Positions 25,424 to 37,600 of a stretch of 64,000 nt of DNA are shown piece by piece; the first letter of the stretch is position 1, and each line of letters opens with the position of its first letter. Source of the DNA: Fratercula arctica (lineage: Eukaryota; Chordata; Aves; Charadriiformes; Alcidae). Location: positions 44,995,707 through 45,059,706 of the forward strand of contig CANTUZ010000006.1 in assembly GCA_947846985.1 (NCBI GenBank). Reading direction: 5' to 3'. The notes below the pieces were generated by a model. That model saw nothing but the letters and a program-made list of their open reading frames with translations, ran no database searches and was not told the DNA's origin. The translations under genes were made by a program, and so were the position numbers.

Positions 25424-27365
25424 ATAGATTCCTAGAATCCCGGGTTGGAAGGGACCTCAGGGATCATCTTGTCCAACCTTTCTTGGCAAAAGCACGGTTT
25501 AGACAAGCTGCACCCTGTCCAGCTGAATCTTAAAAGTGTCCAGTGATGGGGAATGCACCGCTTCCCTGGGGAGAGTATTCCAATGGCTGATTGTTCTCAT
25601 TATGAATTTTTTTTCTCTTGTGTCCAACCAAAATCTCCCCTGGAGCAACTTGTACCCATTACGCCTTGTTTTTTCCATGTGACTCCTTGTAAAAAGGGAA
25701 TCTCCATCTTCTTTGTAGGCACCCTTTAAATACGGGGACATGGTGATACGGTCTCCCCTAAACCTTCTTTTCTCAAGGCTGAACAAACCCAGCTCTCTCA
25801 ACCTTTCGTCATACAGCAGGCTTCCCAGTCCTTTGATCATGTTGGTGACCCTTCTCTGGGCCCTCTCCAGCCTGTCCCCATCTTTTTTGTATAGCGGGGA
25901 CCAAAACTGATCACTGTTCCAGGTGTGGCCTGACAAGTGCTGAGTAGAGTGGGATAATGACTTCTGTATCTCTGCTGGCGATGCCCTTGTGGATGCAGCC
26001 AGCATCCTGTTGGCTTCTTTGCCGCTGCAGCACGCTGTTCACTCATATTGAGCTTGTCCACCAGGACCCCCAGGTCCCTTTCCACAGAGCTGCTCCCCAG
26101 CCAGGTAGATCCCAGCCTGTGCATAATCCAGCTCCTGGATTAAATTTTCCCAGGTGCAAGACCTTACACTTGTCCTTGTTGAACTTCATAAGCTTCTTGT
26201 TAGCCCTCTCTTCCAGCCTATGCAGGTCTTCCTGCGGGGTGACTCTCCCTTCTGAACTGTCCACTTCCCCCACTCGTCGCCAAACTTCATCAGGGTATAC
26301 TTGATCCCATCATCCAGAACACTTACGAAGATATTAGACAGTGTTGGGCCTAATATCGATCCCTGGAGGACCTCACTTGTGACAGGTTGCCAGTTTGAAA
26401 AGGAGCTATTGACCGCCATGCTCTGGGTGCAGCCTGTGAGCCAGTTCCCCCCCACTGCACAGACACTTCTCTGACCATAACTCATCAGTTTCTCCAGAAG
26501 GCTGTGGGGAACTGTATCAAAAGCTTTGGAGAAATCCAGGTAGACAATGGCCACTGCTCACCCCTCATCAACTGAGCAGGTTACTTTGTTGTAGAAGGTG
26601 ATAGATTTATCAAGCGCAATTTGCTCTTGGTGAATCCATGCTGTCTTTTCCCAATTACGTGCTTCGTTTGACTTGTGATAGCACACGGGAGGATTCATTC
26701 CATAACTTTCCCAGGGACTGAAGTAAGACTGATGGGCCTATCATTTCCTGGATTCTCCTTTAAGCCCTTCTTGTAGAGGGGGGTGACATTGGCTTTCTTC
26801 CAGTCTTCTGGGAAATCCACTGATCTCCACGGCTTCTCAAAGATTATGGAGAGTGGCCTCGCGACAACGTCAGCCAGCTCTCTTAACAGCCTGCGTGGTT
26901 ATTGTCAGGGCCCATCGATTTGTAGGGGTCGAGCTCCTGTAATAGTTCACAAACCGACTCTTCCTTCGCTGATGGGGGGTCTGTGTTTGCATCAGTCTGG
27001 ATTTTTGTTCCCAAGTCCTGGGGCCCAACAGTGTTGGTAGAGACAGAGGTGAAGAAAGTGTCGAGAACCTTTGCCTTTCAGCATCGTTGGGGACTAATTC
27101 ACCTCTCCTGTTTAACAGCAGGCCAATATACTCCTCCTGTTTCTGCTTGTTGTGTATGTACCTGAAGAACCCTTTCTTGTATTTTTTGACGTCTCTGGCC
27201 AGTTTCAAATTGCCCTGAGCTTTTGCATTTCCAGCTGCATCTCTACGTGCCCGGGCAGTGCCCTTGTAGTTCTCGATGGGTATTCATCTGCTTTTCCGTC
27301 TCTGGTACACTTCTCTTTTGGTTTTGAGCAGGCTCGTACAGAGCTCTCTTCTTTTATTTAGTTTT
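25424..27365 (-). mobile_element. CR1 LINE, 5'-truncated, about 1.94 kb
   Basis: This is the largest identifiable element. Its 3' end is at 25424 (CATAGATTCCTAGAATCC, the reversed terminal repeat), followed by the GGACCTCAGGGATCATC block. The body reads as CR1 ORF2 on the minus strand from about 27365 down to 25500. The 3' sequence, with CTTGGCAAAAGCACGGTTTA and the long C-terminal homology, looks most like the CR1-J group from memory. No intact 5' end, ORF1 or target-site duplication is visible, as expected for CR1, which truncates often and leaves little or no duplication. It sits in unique AT-rich DNA. Confidence 0.93.
25499..27365 (-). pseudogene. CR1 ORF2 reverse transcriptase remnant
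   Basis: In minus-strand order, the region before the polymerase is at 27208-26870 (RDVKKYKKGFFRYIHNK). The palm starts with YLDFSKAFDTVPH at about 26540. The catalytic FADD box reads KFGDEW near 26285, so the alanine and second aspartate are lost. After a frameshift near 26270 come the thumb-like block (FNKDKCKVLHLG) and then ERDLGVLVDKL, after another shift near 26120. A third shift near 26000 leads to the C-terminal part (RVTNMIKGLGSLLYDERLRE and WNTLPREAV). No frame is continuous, so no active enzyme can be made. This is a fossil copy. Confidence 0.9.
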
Positions 27366-30300
27366 TGTCTTTTGAACAAAAAAAAATTTGTTCGAGAACT
27401 TTATTTTCAAAAAAATAACCCAGAATCTTTGCTCAGTTCCTAAATGTTCTTATGACTATTACTGTTGGATATTATTGCAGTTTTTACAACTTATGGTCTA
27501 TAATTGTGTCTTCCCTATTAGAGCCTTGTATTTGTATACAGTCTTAAAACAAAGGCTCTGGCATGCATTGGGGAAAAAAGTTGGGATTTATAGGATAAAC
27601 TTATGATGACAAATAGGGAAAAATAGGAAAATAAGATACTAAAATTATTTACTAACTGCCGTTAGACTCAAAGGAACGTTCTTTCTCCAGAGACCTTTAT
27701 TTCTAGCTCAAGTATTTCTAGCTGAATTGTCTGATCAGTCGTGAAATCATCAGAAGAGCTATGTGTAGTATCTTCAGCCACAAACACATGCCAGAAGTCT
27801 TTCTGAATACAGAATAAATTCATTTTATATTCCAGTTTTATCTTTTATATTTGACTAAGTTATAAACTAGGAGACAGCTGCAGATTTCTTGCCTAAGCGT
27901 TCCTTGCAACCCTGAAAATCAGTTATGCGTCTGATCCTAAATCTGCATACAGTTAAAATCTTGTTTGACTTTGGTATGCATTGGGTCGCACAGTTGCTGG
28001 CATCACCTGCTGGTTCTGGGAAACGGTACCCACTTAAGTGAACTGAAGAATTTATTTCTTTATGTTGTAATGGAAATTCAATCTTCTGCCATCACAGAAC
28101 CCCAGAAACTGGTACATACAGAGGTAATGTTGATAGCAAGATCACTGTATCTTGATATTTATTTTAAGTGTAATTTCTTTGAGAGGTATGAATCAGCATC
28201 TTTACAGGAAAAAAGACTCAAGCTAAATAACAAAAGTTACCTTTGTGGATTTTTTTTAGCCTTCATAGTGGAATTTCTAAAATGAGGGAGAAGGTACTGA
28301 TGCGATCTAAACTTCTGACAGAGCATTTTCCTCTGGTAGAAGCTGTATTTGTTTTCACAGTCTTTGCAGAGATGAAGACATTGGCCATAAGAAAATAGTG
28401 AATACACTTACATGGGAATATCATGAGTTTTCCTATAATGTGTGTTTTTTCAGAGGGTGGAGTTCATTTGTGGGAAGAGCTTTATACGTGATGCTGTTTC
28501 TGCTGGGGCAGTGGCACACTGAAATTCAGAGTGTGCCTCCAGATTGGTTGTGATGTGGCGGCTGACGTGCTTTCTCTGTGGCGGCTTTATGAGCTGGGAA
28601 GTCTGGGAAGCATGCGCTGTCAATAAATCTCTGCTTTTCCATTTTGTTTCCAACCTAAACTTTTTAAACTTGGCAGCAGTTCTGAATGAAGTGTTTCCCG
28701 GGTGACCCAGGACCCTTGCAGATGCTGTGTCTGATTTGCAGCTCCATCCCTGATGCATTCGCGGTCACTTTTACTGTAACCTCTGTCCATTTGGCCTGAT
28801 CTTCTCTGTCGTGCCGGTACCCACCTGGCTTTCACAAAGGTCACTGCATCTGCTCTAAAGGGACTTCAAAAGCTTTAATTGAGGAACTTCTAAAATCATG
28901 TTATTTAATGAAGCCAAGGATTTCCATTTGGCTTTGGGCACATTTCGATCAACTTGTGAGCGTGTACTGCAGTTCTTTTTATTGAATGACAGGTGATATT
29001 ACAGCAATCAGTCAAGCGGCTGTTTTAAGATGCCTCGGATGATTTGTCTATGCTGTGATGATTCATAGCTCCATTTTTATTTCATAATAAAGAGAAAGTG
29101 AGAAGGATTCTGTCTTCTACTGCAGTCCTCACTGCACTGGATTGCCTACCTGTATCCATGACCTCTTTTATCCTATTTTGAAGTTCAGCAAAAAAATAAG
29201 CGTGAAGTATCACAAGAATTTCTTTATAAAATACGTAGCTCCCATTTGTTTCTGGCAATGGCTCTTTGCTTCCTGCAAGTTATCTTTAATACCTGGCTCT
29301 GTTTAGAGTAAGTTTTTGGCATCTCAAAAGCAAATGTAGTATACAGCTGCCAAAAGCTTACAATATCCAAACTCTTCAGTATTTGAACCTTTTTTTCTGT
29401 AGTATGTGTCTGCTTCATATTTCACGGCCCCTTCTTTGGAAAAACATGCTGACTCTCATACATCAGGAGCATCCAATAGCTAAGTATGCTAATGAAATTT
29501 CTTGTCCAGAACAAATCATTACTTATCAAAAAATAGCACTCTGTATCATGAAACAGCAAGCTTAGTAAAATGGTGATGAATGCGAGACATTGCATACAAT
29601 TTCACACTTCTTCAGGTTATGATTTATGGATGTTACTGACTTTAGTGGACTGTTACGTGTTCTGCAGGAATCAGTTATCAATGGTGGTGCTCACGTAAAA
29701 GTCTAACTGAAGTGAAGTCATAACCTTTCTGAAAATTGTCATGTTAATGATTTGCCAGGTTCTACCCAGTTTTATCAAATGAACTCTTACGGCAAAAAAA
29801 AAGGATTGGTAGTGTGTCTGTTTGGGACAGTCCAAATGACTGTCAGTGTGGAGCAATATGTGATTGACATCATGAGATCACTTAACGCAGCATCAAAAGG
29901 CATATTAGTAGGCAAATATAAAATTAAAAATCCACTCTGAGCCATAGGTAACTCTGTAGAAGAGATAGAGGCAAAAGAAGGTAGGAATGTTAAGAAGCTT
30001 GTATGTGGACGTCTGTGTTTAAAGTCTGTAAACATAGGGGGAGTAGGTATATACTCAGTCCATCAGGAATTCTCCCTCTGTCTTTAATCAAGTTTGGACT
30101 CTAAATAGATCACAAAACATGAAAAAACTATTGTTACCATGTAATACAGCAGCCGTGGGTTAATTTCCTGATTTAAATTAACTCATGCCATTTAGAAAAT
30201 TTTGTCTGGATTAGAATATTTTCAACTTTAAACAATCACTAAGGCATCATGATTAATTCTAGTCACTGCTTTAAAAATATCTCTAGTTTTAAGTATATTT

Positions 30301-31555
30301 TTCTCTACTAGTGTCCAAAAACTGAATCTTGTCTCTTTCTACTGGCCTGAATAATACATTTTCAATCTTGTTCACCATGTAGTTTCTGGTAGACTTTTAA
30401 GTTTGTTTTGATTTGCACTGTGAGGAACTCTGAGACTCAAATATGGAATTTCTGAAGAATCAATCTAAGAGCTGATCTTATTTGATGTTTTCTCTAGTCC
30501 TCTGGAGAAAAATGGGAGGATGCTAATGGAATTGGTTGAAAAAATGGGATATGTTGTAGAGAGAGGAGGGCGGCAGTATCACAGAGAAGTTCTTGAATGA
30601 CATTTGACAAATAAATAGTAGACACTGTTTAAAACCTGGGAGGATGAAGCGCAGTGTTGTACATTGAAGGATGAACAATTTAAAAATGAACAAATTGGAA
30701 GACTTTATCAGGTGAACATGATTGATAAACATGTAGATGCATCACTCAAACTGGGACAGGTGTAGGAGATAAACTATAGGGATCTTAGAAAGGGAAGGGG
30801 AGATGGGGAATAGAAAGCAAATGAATATGGGCAAACATTGTAAGCGATCAATTTATAGTGGCTTAATAAATTACCGCTCACCAGCTTAGTCACAGGAGCT
30901 GCGCTGCATGTGTTCCCTTCCTGCTCCCATTGCATTGAACATGTGTTGGTTCAAACTGCCTTGTGGGTGGAGATGACCCACAAAGAGCCTCTCAGACCTT
31001 GTCATGGTTTAGGTGCAGTGGTTTAGGTGTCATGTTGCACCCTGGCAATCACATCCCCACTGATTGTTCACAGTGATTAGCCTTGGGAGATAATCAAGCT
31101 TGTTCTGTTGTTTACCATGCTCATTTCTAACTTTACTTTTTTAAGTGAAGCATCCAGGACCAAAAATAAATATTTCTGATGTTTTCACCTTTCATTAATC
31201 AACCTATAATCTTACAAAGAGGCACCTCGTTAGTTGGGCAATGATCTAGTCTTTATAAGATTGAGTTTGATTGGCATTAATTACACTTTTTTAGTTCTGT
31301 GCTTAATGAGCTCTGCATCAGTCATTCTCTTACTTGGCCTGGAATCATTGTCAGACTGATAATTATATAACTACTTTGTCATTCTGTTTATCTCCTTTAT
31401 ATGTTGACAAAACATTGCATTTCTTTTACTAATCCAGAAATTTGCTAGCTTTTGAATAGGCGTTAGAAGTCAATGATAATAAATAAGACTTGTTTGAAAC
31501 CTACAGAAGGAGCATATTTTGTCCATCCTCATTTTATGATGCCTATATTTAACAG
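27366..31555. other. Non-coding sequence with a CNE-like block
   Basis: No supported gene. The block at about 28862-29095 is CpG-poor and rich in homeodomain and TALE-type motifs (TTTAATTGAGG, ATTGAATGACAGGTGATAT). At 30670-30711 a 14-codon open stretch (DEQFKNEQIGRLYQ) ends in CAG|GTGAAC but lacks a pyrimidine tract upstream. The rest shows nothing notable. Confidence 0.45.
28862..29095. promoter_or_regulatory. Possible conserved non-coding element
   Basis: The block has dense short motifs of the kind seen in developmental enhancers: TAATTGA (homeodomain), TGACAGGTG (TALE/MEIS with an E-box-like end), ATTACAGCAATCAGTCA and TGTGATGATTCATA. CpGs are few and no repeat family is recognisable. 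This is a composition-based guess; only cross-species alignment could support it. Confidence 0.25.
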
Positions 31556-31648
31556 CTGCTGCTTGGCATCTTCAATTCGTTTTTGAAAAGAAAGTGACTC
31601 ATCATCTCATGAACAGAGTAAATCACTTGGCTTTTAGCAAAATAGCAG
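31556..31648 (+). CDS. Candidate internal exon, product unknown
   Basis: This 93-base segment follows a moderate acceptor (GCCTATATTTAACAG ending 31555) and is followed by a strong donor, AGCAG|GTAAGCT. Only one frame is open; after two carried-in bases it starts AAWHLQFVFEKKVTHH and continues for 30 codons, leaving one base at the end. That end phase matches the start phase of the segment at 41457, completing a glutamate codon. The peptide is mixed charged and hydrophobic with no motif I recognise. A single open frame over 93 bases is not rare by chance, so the splice sites and phase are the main support. Confidence 0.28.
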
Positions 31649-34600
31649 GTAAGCTACTATACAGTGAATTTATCGGTGTTAATTTTTCTACCATTTTTGT
31701 CTAGTAATGGAGAAATGCCATTGTTGGAATTCCCTGCATCTCTACCATGCATTACAGAGTTTTCTGAACTTTGGGAAGGATACTGTAGTTTTAAGTATAA
31801 TGTTTTTTTAAAGCAGATGGTCAGAGCCTTAACCCTATGACCCTTCTCTATCAGTTTTCCACCAGTTTCCAGCTTCTGCTTCAAATTCATTACATTCGTT
31901 ACCAGTTTCTTCTCACGGTCATGTATGCTATATAATTGCTTTTGCTTCCCAAGCTTCTTTCCACGTAATTTTTTCCAGGTTTGCTTGTATTTTTCTAACG
32001 TGCCCTATTTTTTTTATTATTGGAGACACTTGCAACTTCAGTCTAAAAACGTCAATCGTGAGTATAGTGCGCTGGTTGAGGCTGCGTTCATAATGGGCAG
32101 AAGCATTTTAGATGCTGAACTACAAGAAGAATCCTGAACCATATCTTATCCTTTGTGGTTTATAATCCAGATCTGATAGTCGATATTGCAGGAAGCTGGG
32201 CATCCAGACTTCCAGTCCTGGAACCTGCTCATTCAGCCCTTTGCTCAACTCTTTGCATAGCAACAGGCTGAGATGAATGACCTCTTCTTTCCAGGCTACA
32301 AATTTTTGTCACTCTCTTTTGTGTTACTGCAAAGTTTGGACTCTGTAAGCAAATGTTACTTAATTTAATCAAGTCTGGTTTTTCTGCTTCTGTTTAAAAC
32401 CAAAAGCTTTCTATTAATTTATGAACTGGTGATTATGGTTTCTCGGTTCTTCGATGTGATTTGGTGTCCTAAAGAACAGCAGCTACAAAGTACTCTTCTT
32501 GTGTGTTACTGCGTTGCTCCATAAGTACTTAGGGGCATTTTCTTAAGAACTGTGAGTTACAAAATGCTACTTCCTTCTTCCTTTTGGCTCACTGATCCTT
32601 CCTAAATTATAAATGTATAAATTTGAATCAATGGCCTTCACTATTCCCATGAAGACTTTCCACCAGCATTTACGAAAACCAACTAGGTCAGAAATACTCA
32701 TTGAGGGAAACAAAGTGGATCATACTACCTTAGCACTGGAATATGTGCAACTGAAGTGCTCTATAGCCTTTGCTTAATTTTATTTTTGTCATTGTGATTT
32801 CGCATGTAATGGGCCTATTCATTCATTCCTTGTTCAAACCATTCTGTGTACCAAATTTTGTATTGGTTTTGTACCTCCCTAAGCAGTCTGTCTTCTGGGA
32901 GGTTTCTCAGCCTGAATCAATCCTTATTATACCATATCTGTTTGGCAAAGAGGGACTGATAGCCTCAAAAGCAAAACCATCCACTTGCATCACTCATCTA
33001 GCCACTACTTCATGTTCAAATCGTTAGCCTTCTGCCTTTCTTTGTTTATAAGAATTGAGATACTGCCACAGAAGTAATTTAGATTTGCATCTTCTAGTGT
33101 TACAGAGTTACTCTAAAGTCTTCTACAGCCGCTTATGCTAAGAAGTCTTTTTTTTTTAGTTCTGGAAATATAGCACACCATCCTGCTGCCGTCCTGTCCC
33201 CACTGAGGGCCATTGCCCTTTGGAGTACAGCATCTCACAGGCACCGCGATGTGTTCCTGCCTGCCTGGGGGTACCTCCACGCGTCCAGAAGCATCTCACT
33301 ACTGCGCCTTTTGGCCCTCCCAGCCATGTCCTGGAAACCGCTCCTTTCTTTCCAATCAAATACATCCTCAGAAGTCATGGGGCTTGATGCTCACCAGATG
33401 ACCTGGAACTGACTGAATATTTAATGCCTTGCGTTCATTTTTCCTCTCGCACTCATCCTCGAGTACTTCCAGACACAGACAGTGTTGCTGGTCCCTCAAA
33501 ATGATTTTGCAGCGCTGCCCAAACCTGAGTATCCTACTCGGTTGCCTTGTTCCAGGTCTGTCCTTGTTCCTTTTTACACAGCAAAAAAGGAAGTGAAGAA
33601 AACATGACACATCCACAGCTCACAGCCACTGCCATCACCCGTGGAGCAAAGCTGCCAAGGAAAAGAGCCTCTTTCAGTCATTTTTCAGACTCCTTTGTTC
33701 ATTAGTCACAGTTTTGACAAGCTGCTAACTCTCTCTAAGATTCACTCCATCTCCATGCTAGAAAGAAATGACAAATCACTCAAAGTTTAGGCAACAAGTT
33801 GATCAAAGACTCAGCGGTGATAATGCTGCAATTCTTAGTGGTGGTAACAACTCCAGCCTCCTACCAAAATAGCTTGTCAGCTCTGCTTCATTCAGGTATT
33901 CAAACCCCCTGAAAACACAGACAGTCAAATAAACTGGTAGACAAATAAAATGCCTCACAACACAAGTGCGTTTGACATCAAAGACTGAGCTCCCCACATC
34001 TGCCAATACACGTTTTGTTTGCCTCACCCATTTGCTGCTCGTGCCACTTGCTGGTTTCCTGTCCCCCTCTCCACAGTGGTGCACAGACTCGATATTGATG
34101 ACTTTGAAACTTCAAAAAAGCAAACTTTATAGCCTTTCCAAGTGGTTATAACTTGGGTTTTAATGCATGATTAGAGCCAGATTTTGGCTACGTAAATTCT
34201 CGAGTCCCAGAGTCACTTGAATGAGTATCCACATTTAGGAGATAACGGCTTTCAAAGTGCGTTTGATATCCCTTGGCAGTCTTTTTTTTATGAGGATACT
34301 TTTTGCTTGGTTTTTTTTTTTCCACTGCTTATGTCACGCAGCGGAGGAGACAGCAGTGGTATCAAAAGAGAAGGTAGTGCGCAGTAAAGTGGAGAGAGCG
34401 ATTAAGTGAGTCTCTTCAAACAGGAAAGTTTACCTCGGAAAATTCACATGCTAATCATAGCTCAGGGACACACACGGTTTTATTAAAATGAAAACACGTT
34501 ACTGTAGAGCATGAACTACAAAAAAAGAAAATCATCTTGTGCTCCAGTGACCAGCCATTATGCTGTGTAAATACATGATCCCGTATGTGCAAACGATTGT

Positions 34601-37600
34601 TAGCAAACGTTTGTGTAGGATTTTTTTTATGGCAATTTAAGAAGACTTAGAAAAAGAGCTATTTTTCTTAGCTAATAAAGAATCTATCTCATTTTTTATA
34701 GACTCCAATTGCAAGAGATTAGATATGCATACCCTGGTATCACTGTCAGTACCAGTATGGGTTCTTTTAACAATCAACAATTAACCTTTCTCTGCAAATA
34801 ACCCTCAAACCATCAGAGTGAAATTTGGATTTTATGTCGTGCTACAAGCTCTGACATTTCAGTAGTGGTTTTTAACCTGGAAATGTAAAAATGCCTGGCC
34901 CAAGGCAAAGAGGATGTTGGATATTTCTGGAATAAAACTCTCGGTATTGTTCTGTGGACCACCTTTTGAGGTAAGCCAGCGTTACATTTTATTCTCCCAT
35001 TTTATTGGTGTTGTGTCGGACAGATGCGCTCAATCTTGCACAATACACTGGGGACTCTCCCTCCCTTCTCGCAGTGTTTGCTTTTACCTGGGCTCGGAAT
35101 CTCCCACACTGCGAACTCGGCTGACCAAGCGAGCTATAATGACAGCTGTCGTCTTTAAGTGAGTATTCATTTTTCAGGATAATTGTGAAGATTAAATCCT
35201 ACCTGTGTTTTCCACATGAAATAAAAGAGTAGTCAGTCATGAAAATCTGAAGAATGTCAGCGTCAAAACTACAATAAGCAACAAAAAATAAAATTGTAGG
35301 CTCCTGGTCCTCTGTTTCTTTCCTGGACCTTGCAGTATTGGTTAAAATGCTGTGTTTATGAACTTACCTGTTTATATAATTTCAAACTGCATTGGAATTT
35401 GGTAACAAAATCTATTCTGTCCACTTACTCTCATGTATTTGGTGCATATCTAGTGCCATATTAACTAATTTTACTCTTAGAACAAAGTGGCAATATGTTA
35501 AAGTGACCATGAGGCGTGACTCTGTGCAACAGCAAAATTCACTCTTGTCTTACTGTTGTTGAAGCTTTGGTGTGTAGAGGCTTAAATATCGCCTTGTAAC
35601 TCTTATGCGCTGAGGCTATTTTTGATGTTAAAATAGATAACGGTAACATTTAAGGTGCATACTGATTATTTTTTTATTTTTATTTTTATAGCTTCACAGA
35701 ATGCCCAAAACTTATCTCATAGTTTTAATTGCAGATGTTTATACAGGAATTTAGTTAGCAGTCCTCAGTTCCTTGCGAATTATTTATTCAGGGAAGGAGA
35801 GAGGGTGAAGTACAGCCACAATATCATATAATTTTTTAGACTTTGGACAGCAGTGGCTTGGATACGAACTCTAAAGACATTCTATGTGTCCCCATACTTG
35901 AAGATGAAAGTTCATTAACTATATTGTAAACCAAGCTCTAATATTTTGAAAATCTAGTCCAGGATTTCTTTGTGTGCCGTAGATTCATTATTTCAGTATC
36001 TTTTTCAGAACAAAGCAATGCAATAGTACATCAGCATTTTCACAGACAGTTCTTGATGTTGTCTGCTGCACTTGCTGTTTTATCACATGAATCAAAAGAT
36101 GTAGCATTGAAACTCCAAATGACAACTCACACTCATTCAGCTAAAAACTAATCTAATATACTGAAGAAAGAAGAGAAATCAAAGAGAAAATGGGGGTGAA
36201 TTGGACTGAAATAGCAGAACTCTATAATGATCAGTCTGGTCTCATACATATTGAGCAAATATGCATCAAAGTTAGCCGCTCTGAATGTAAGAGTAGCCTT
36301 CTCACCTGCCAGCCGTTACAGCAAAACAGAGCACACAGAACACGTTTTCTCTGTATGGAGATGTTAGTTAAATATTTCTGGTTTTTATCTACAGAATGCC
36401 ATTCCTCAATGATTGAGTGAATATTCCATGAAACACAATCCAGTGTATCTCCAGTCATTGCAAAGACCTGATACCTAATTCAGTGTGGACTGTGGAGACT
36501 TTGGGATATTGGCGGAGGGTAAACATCTAAACCTCCTGTTGTTGGGGAGGTCTTGGCACCTGTGCCCTCTATTTCGTTAGTGCCTGATCCAACCACTGGC
36601 CTACAGTATGAAATAAAGGATGAAAAGTGGAAGAAATTACAACTCGCCCACCTCTACTTTTTTGCTTTCCTTCTGGGAAAAATATTGTCAAAGTGTTAGA
36701 CTTGCTGAGTTCGTAGGACATGTCCCAGTGTCCATCTTCAGGAGAGCTTTCCAGGTCCCACATTTACCTTCTGAGTATTGGGTTCCTTTATTTGAGAAAG
36801 TGGCAGCAGTTCAGACAGCTGTCCGCATCCTTTCCTGACAGAACATCTAACTCAGTGACTCTGTGTTTTCCAACTCTTAGCCCTTTTGACAAAATTCTTA
36901 CATATTTCAAAGCTACACCTCAATTTGTAACTTCTCTGCGTGCAGAACAGGGTTGGAATTGATTGAACAGCACTTGTGAGCGTCGTTATCTTGCTGCTGA
37001 ACCAGGTTCCTTCTTTGCAAAGAAAGGTTAGAACTGCAGCCAGCCAAACGTTGCCTTAGCATGTTCTACATAATTTCTATTTGAAATATTCTTTTCAGTC
37101 CTACAATTCACGCTTCTAGGGTCTGATAGGCCCAAATTTGTCTTTAATTTCCCTGTTGCTTTAGGCATTTCTCTTTCCGTTCCCGCTATACCCATGATGC
37201 TTTTTCTGCTTTTGAAAACGTTCTGCATCATTCTTACATACTGTGATTTTGTGATGCTTTCCCATTTACATTTCTCTCTTTCAGGTCCGTCTCCACTTAT
37301 TTGAACAGCAGCTTCCCTTAAAATCCTAGTGCAGCCCTCTCTACATGCAGGTAAAAGAATTTATCATTCTAATGGACCTGCAAAATACATTTATTTTCTG
37401 GTCATGTATTTAAGTATTATCTCGTCTAAAAATAACCAAAGTACTATATGAATATACAAGTTGATAATGGATAGTGTTTTTGAATTATCCTCCATTTCCT
37501 GTGTACTAAAATAAGTCCAATTTACTTAATTACTGGTTACATCTTATTCTGACTGTGCTACTTGTAAAGAGGAAGAAGAAACTGAGACTTCGATAAACTT

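Noticed and set aside
25499..26005. Longest open frame (168 codons, minus strand)
   Set aside because: It is the C-terminal end of a decayed CR1 reverse transcriptase, not a host gene; it is covered by the CR1 entries.
28098..28200. Plus-strand short segments before GTAATG (28123) and GTATGA (28186)
   Set aside because: The bodies are 26 and 17 bases and the phases do not fit 18895 or 31556.
30670..30711. DEQFKNEQIGRLYQ open stretch before CAG|GTGAAC
   Set aside because: No pyrimidine tract in front of it; the A-rich composition makes K, N, E and Q codons by default.
35361..35420. Minus-strand donor AAACAG|GTAAGT with an acceptor about 20 bases away
   Set aside because: The implied exon is 19 bases with no in-phase partner on the minus strand.
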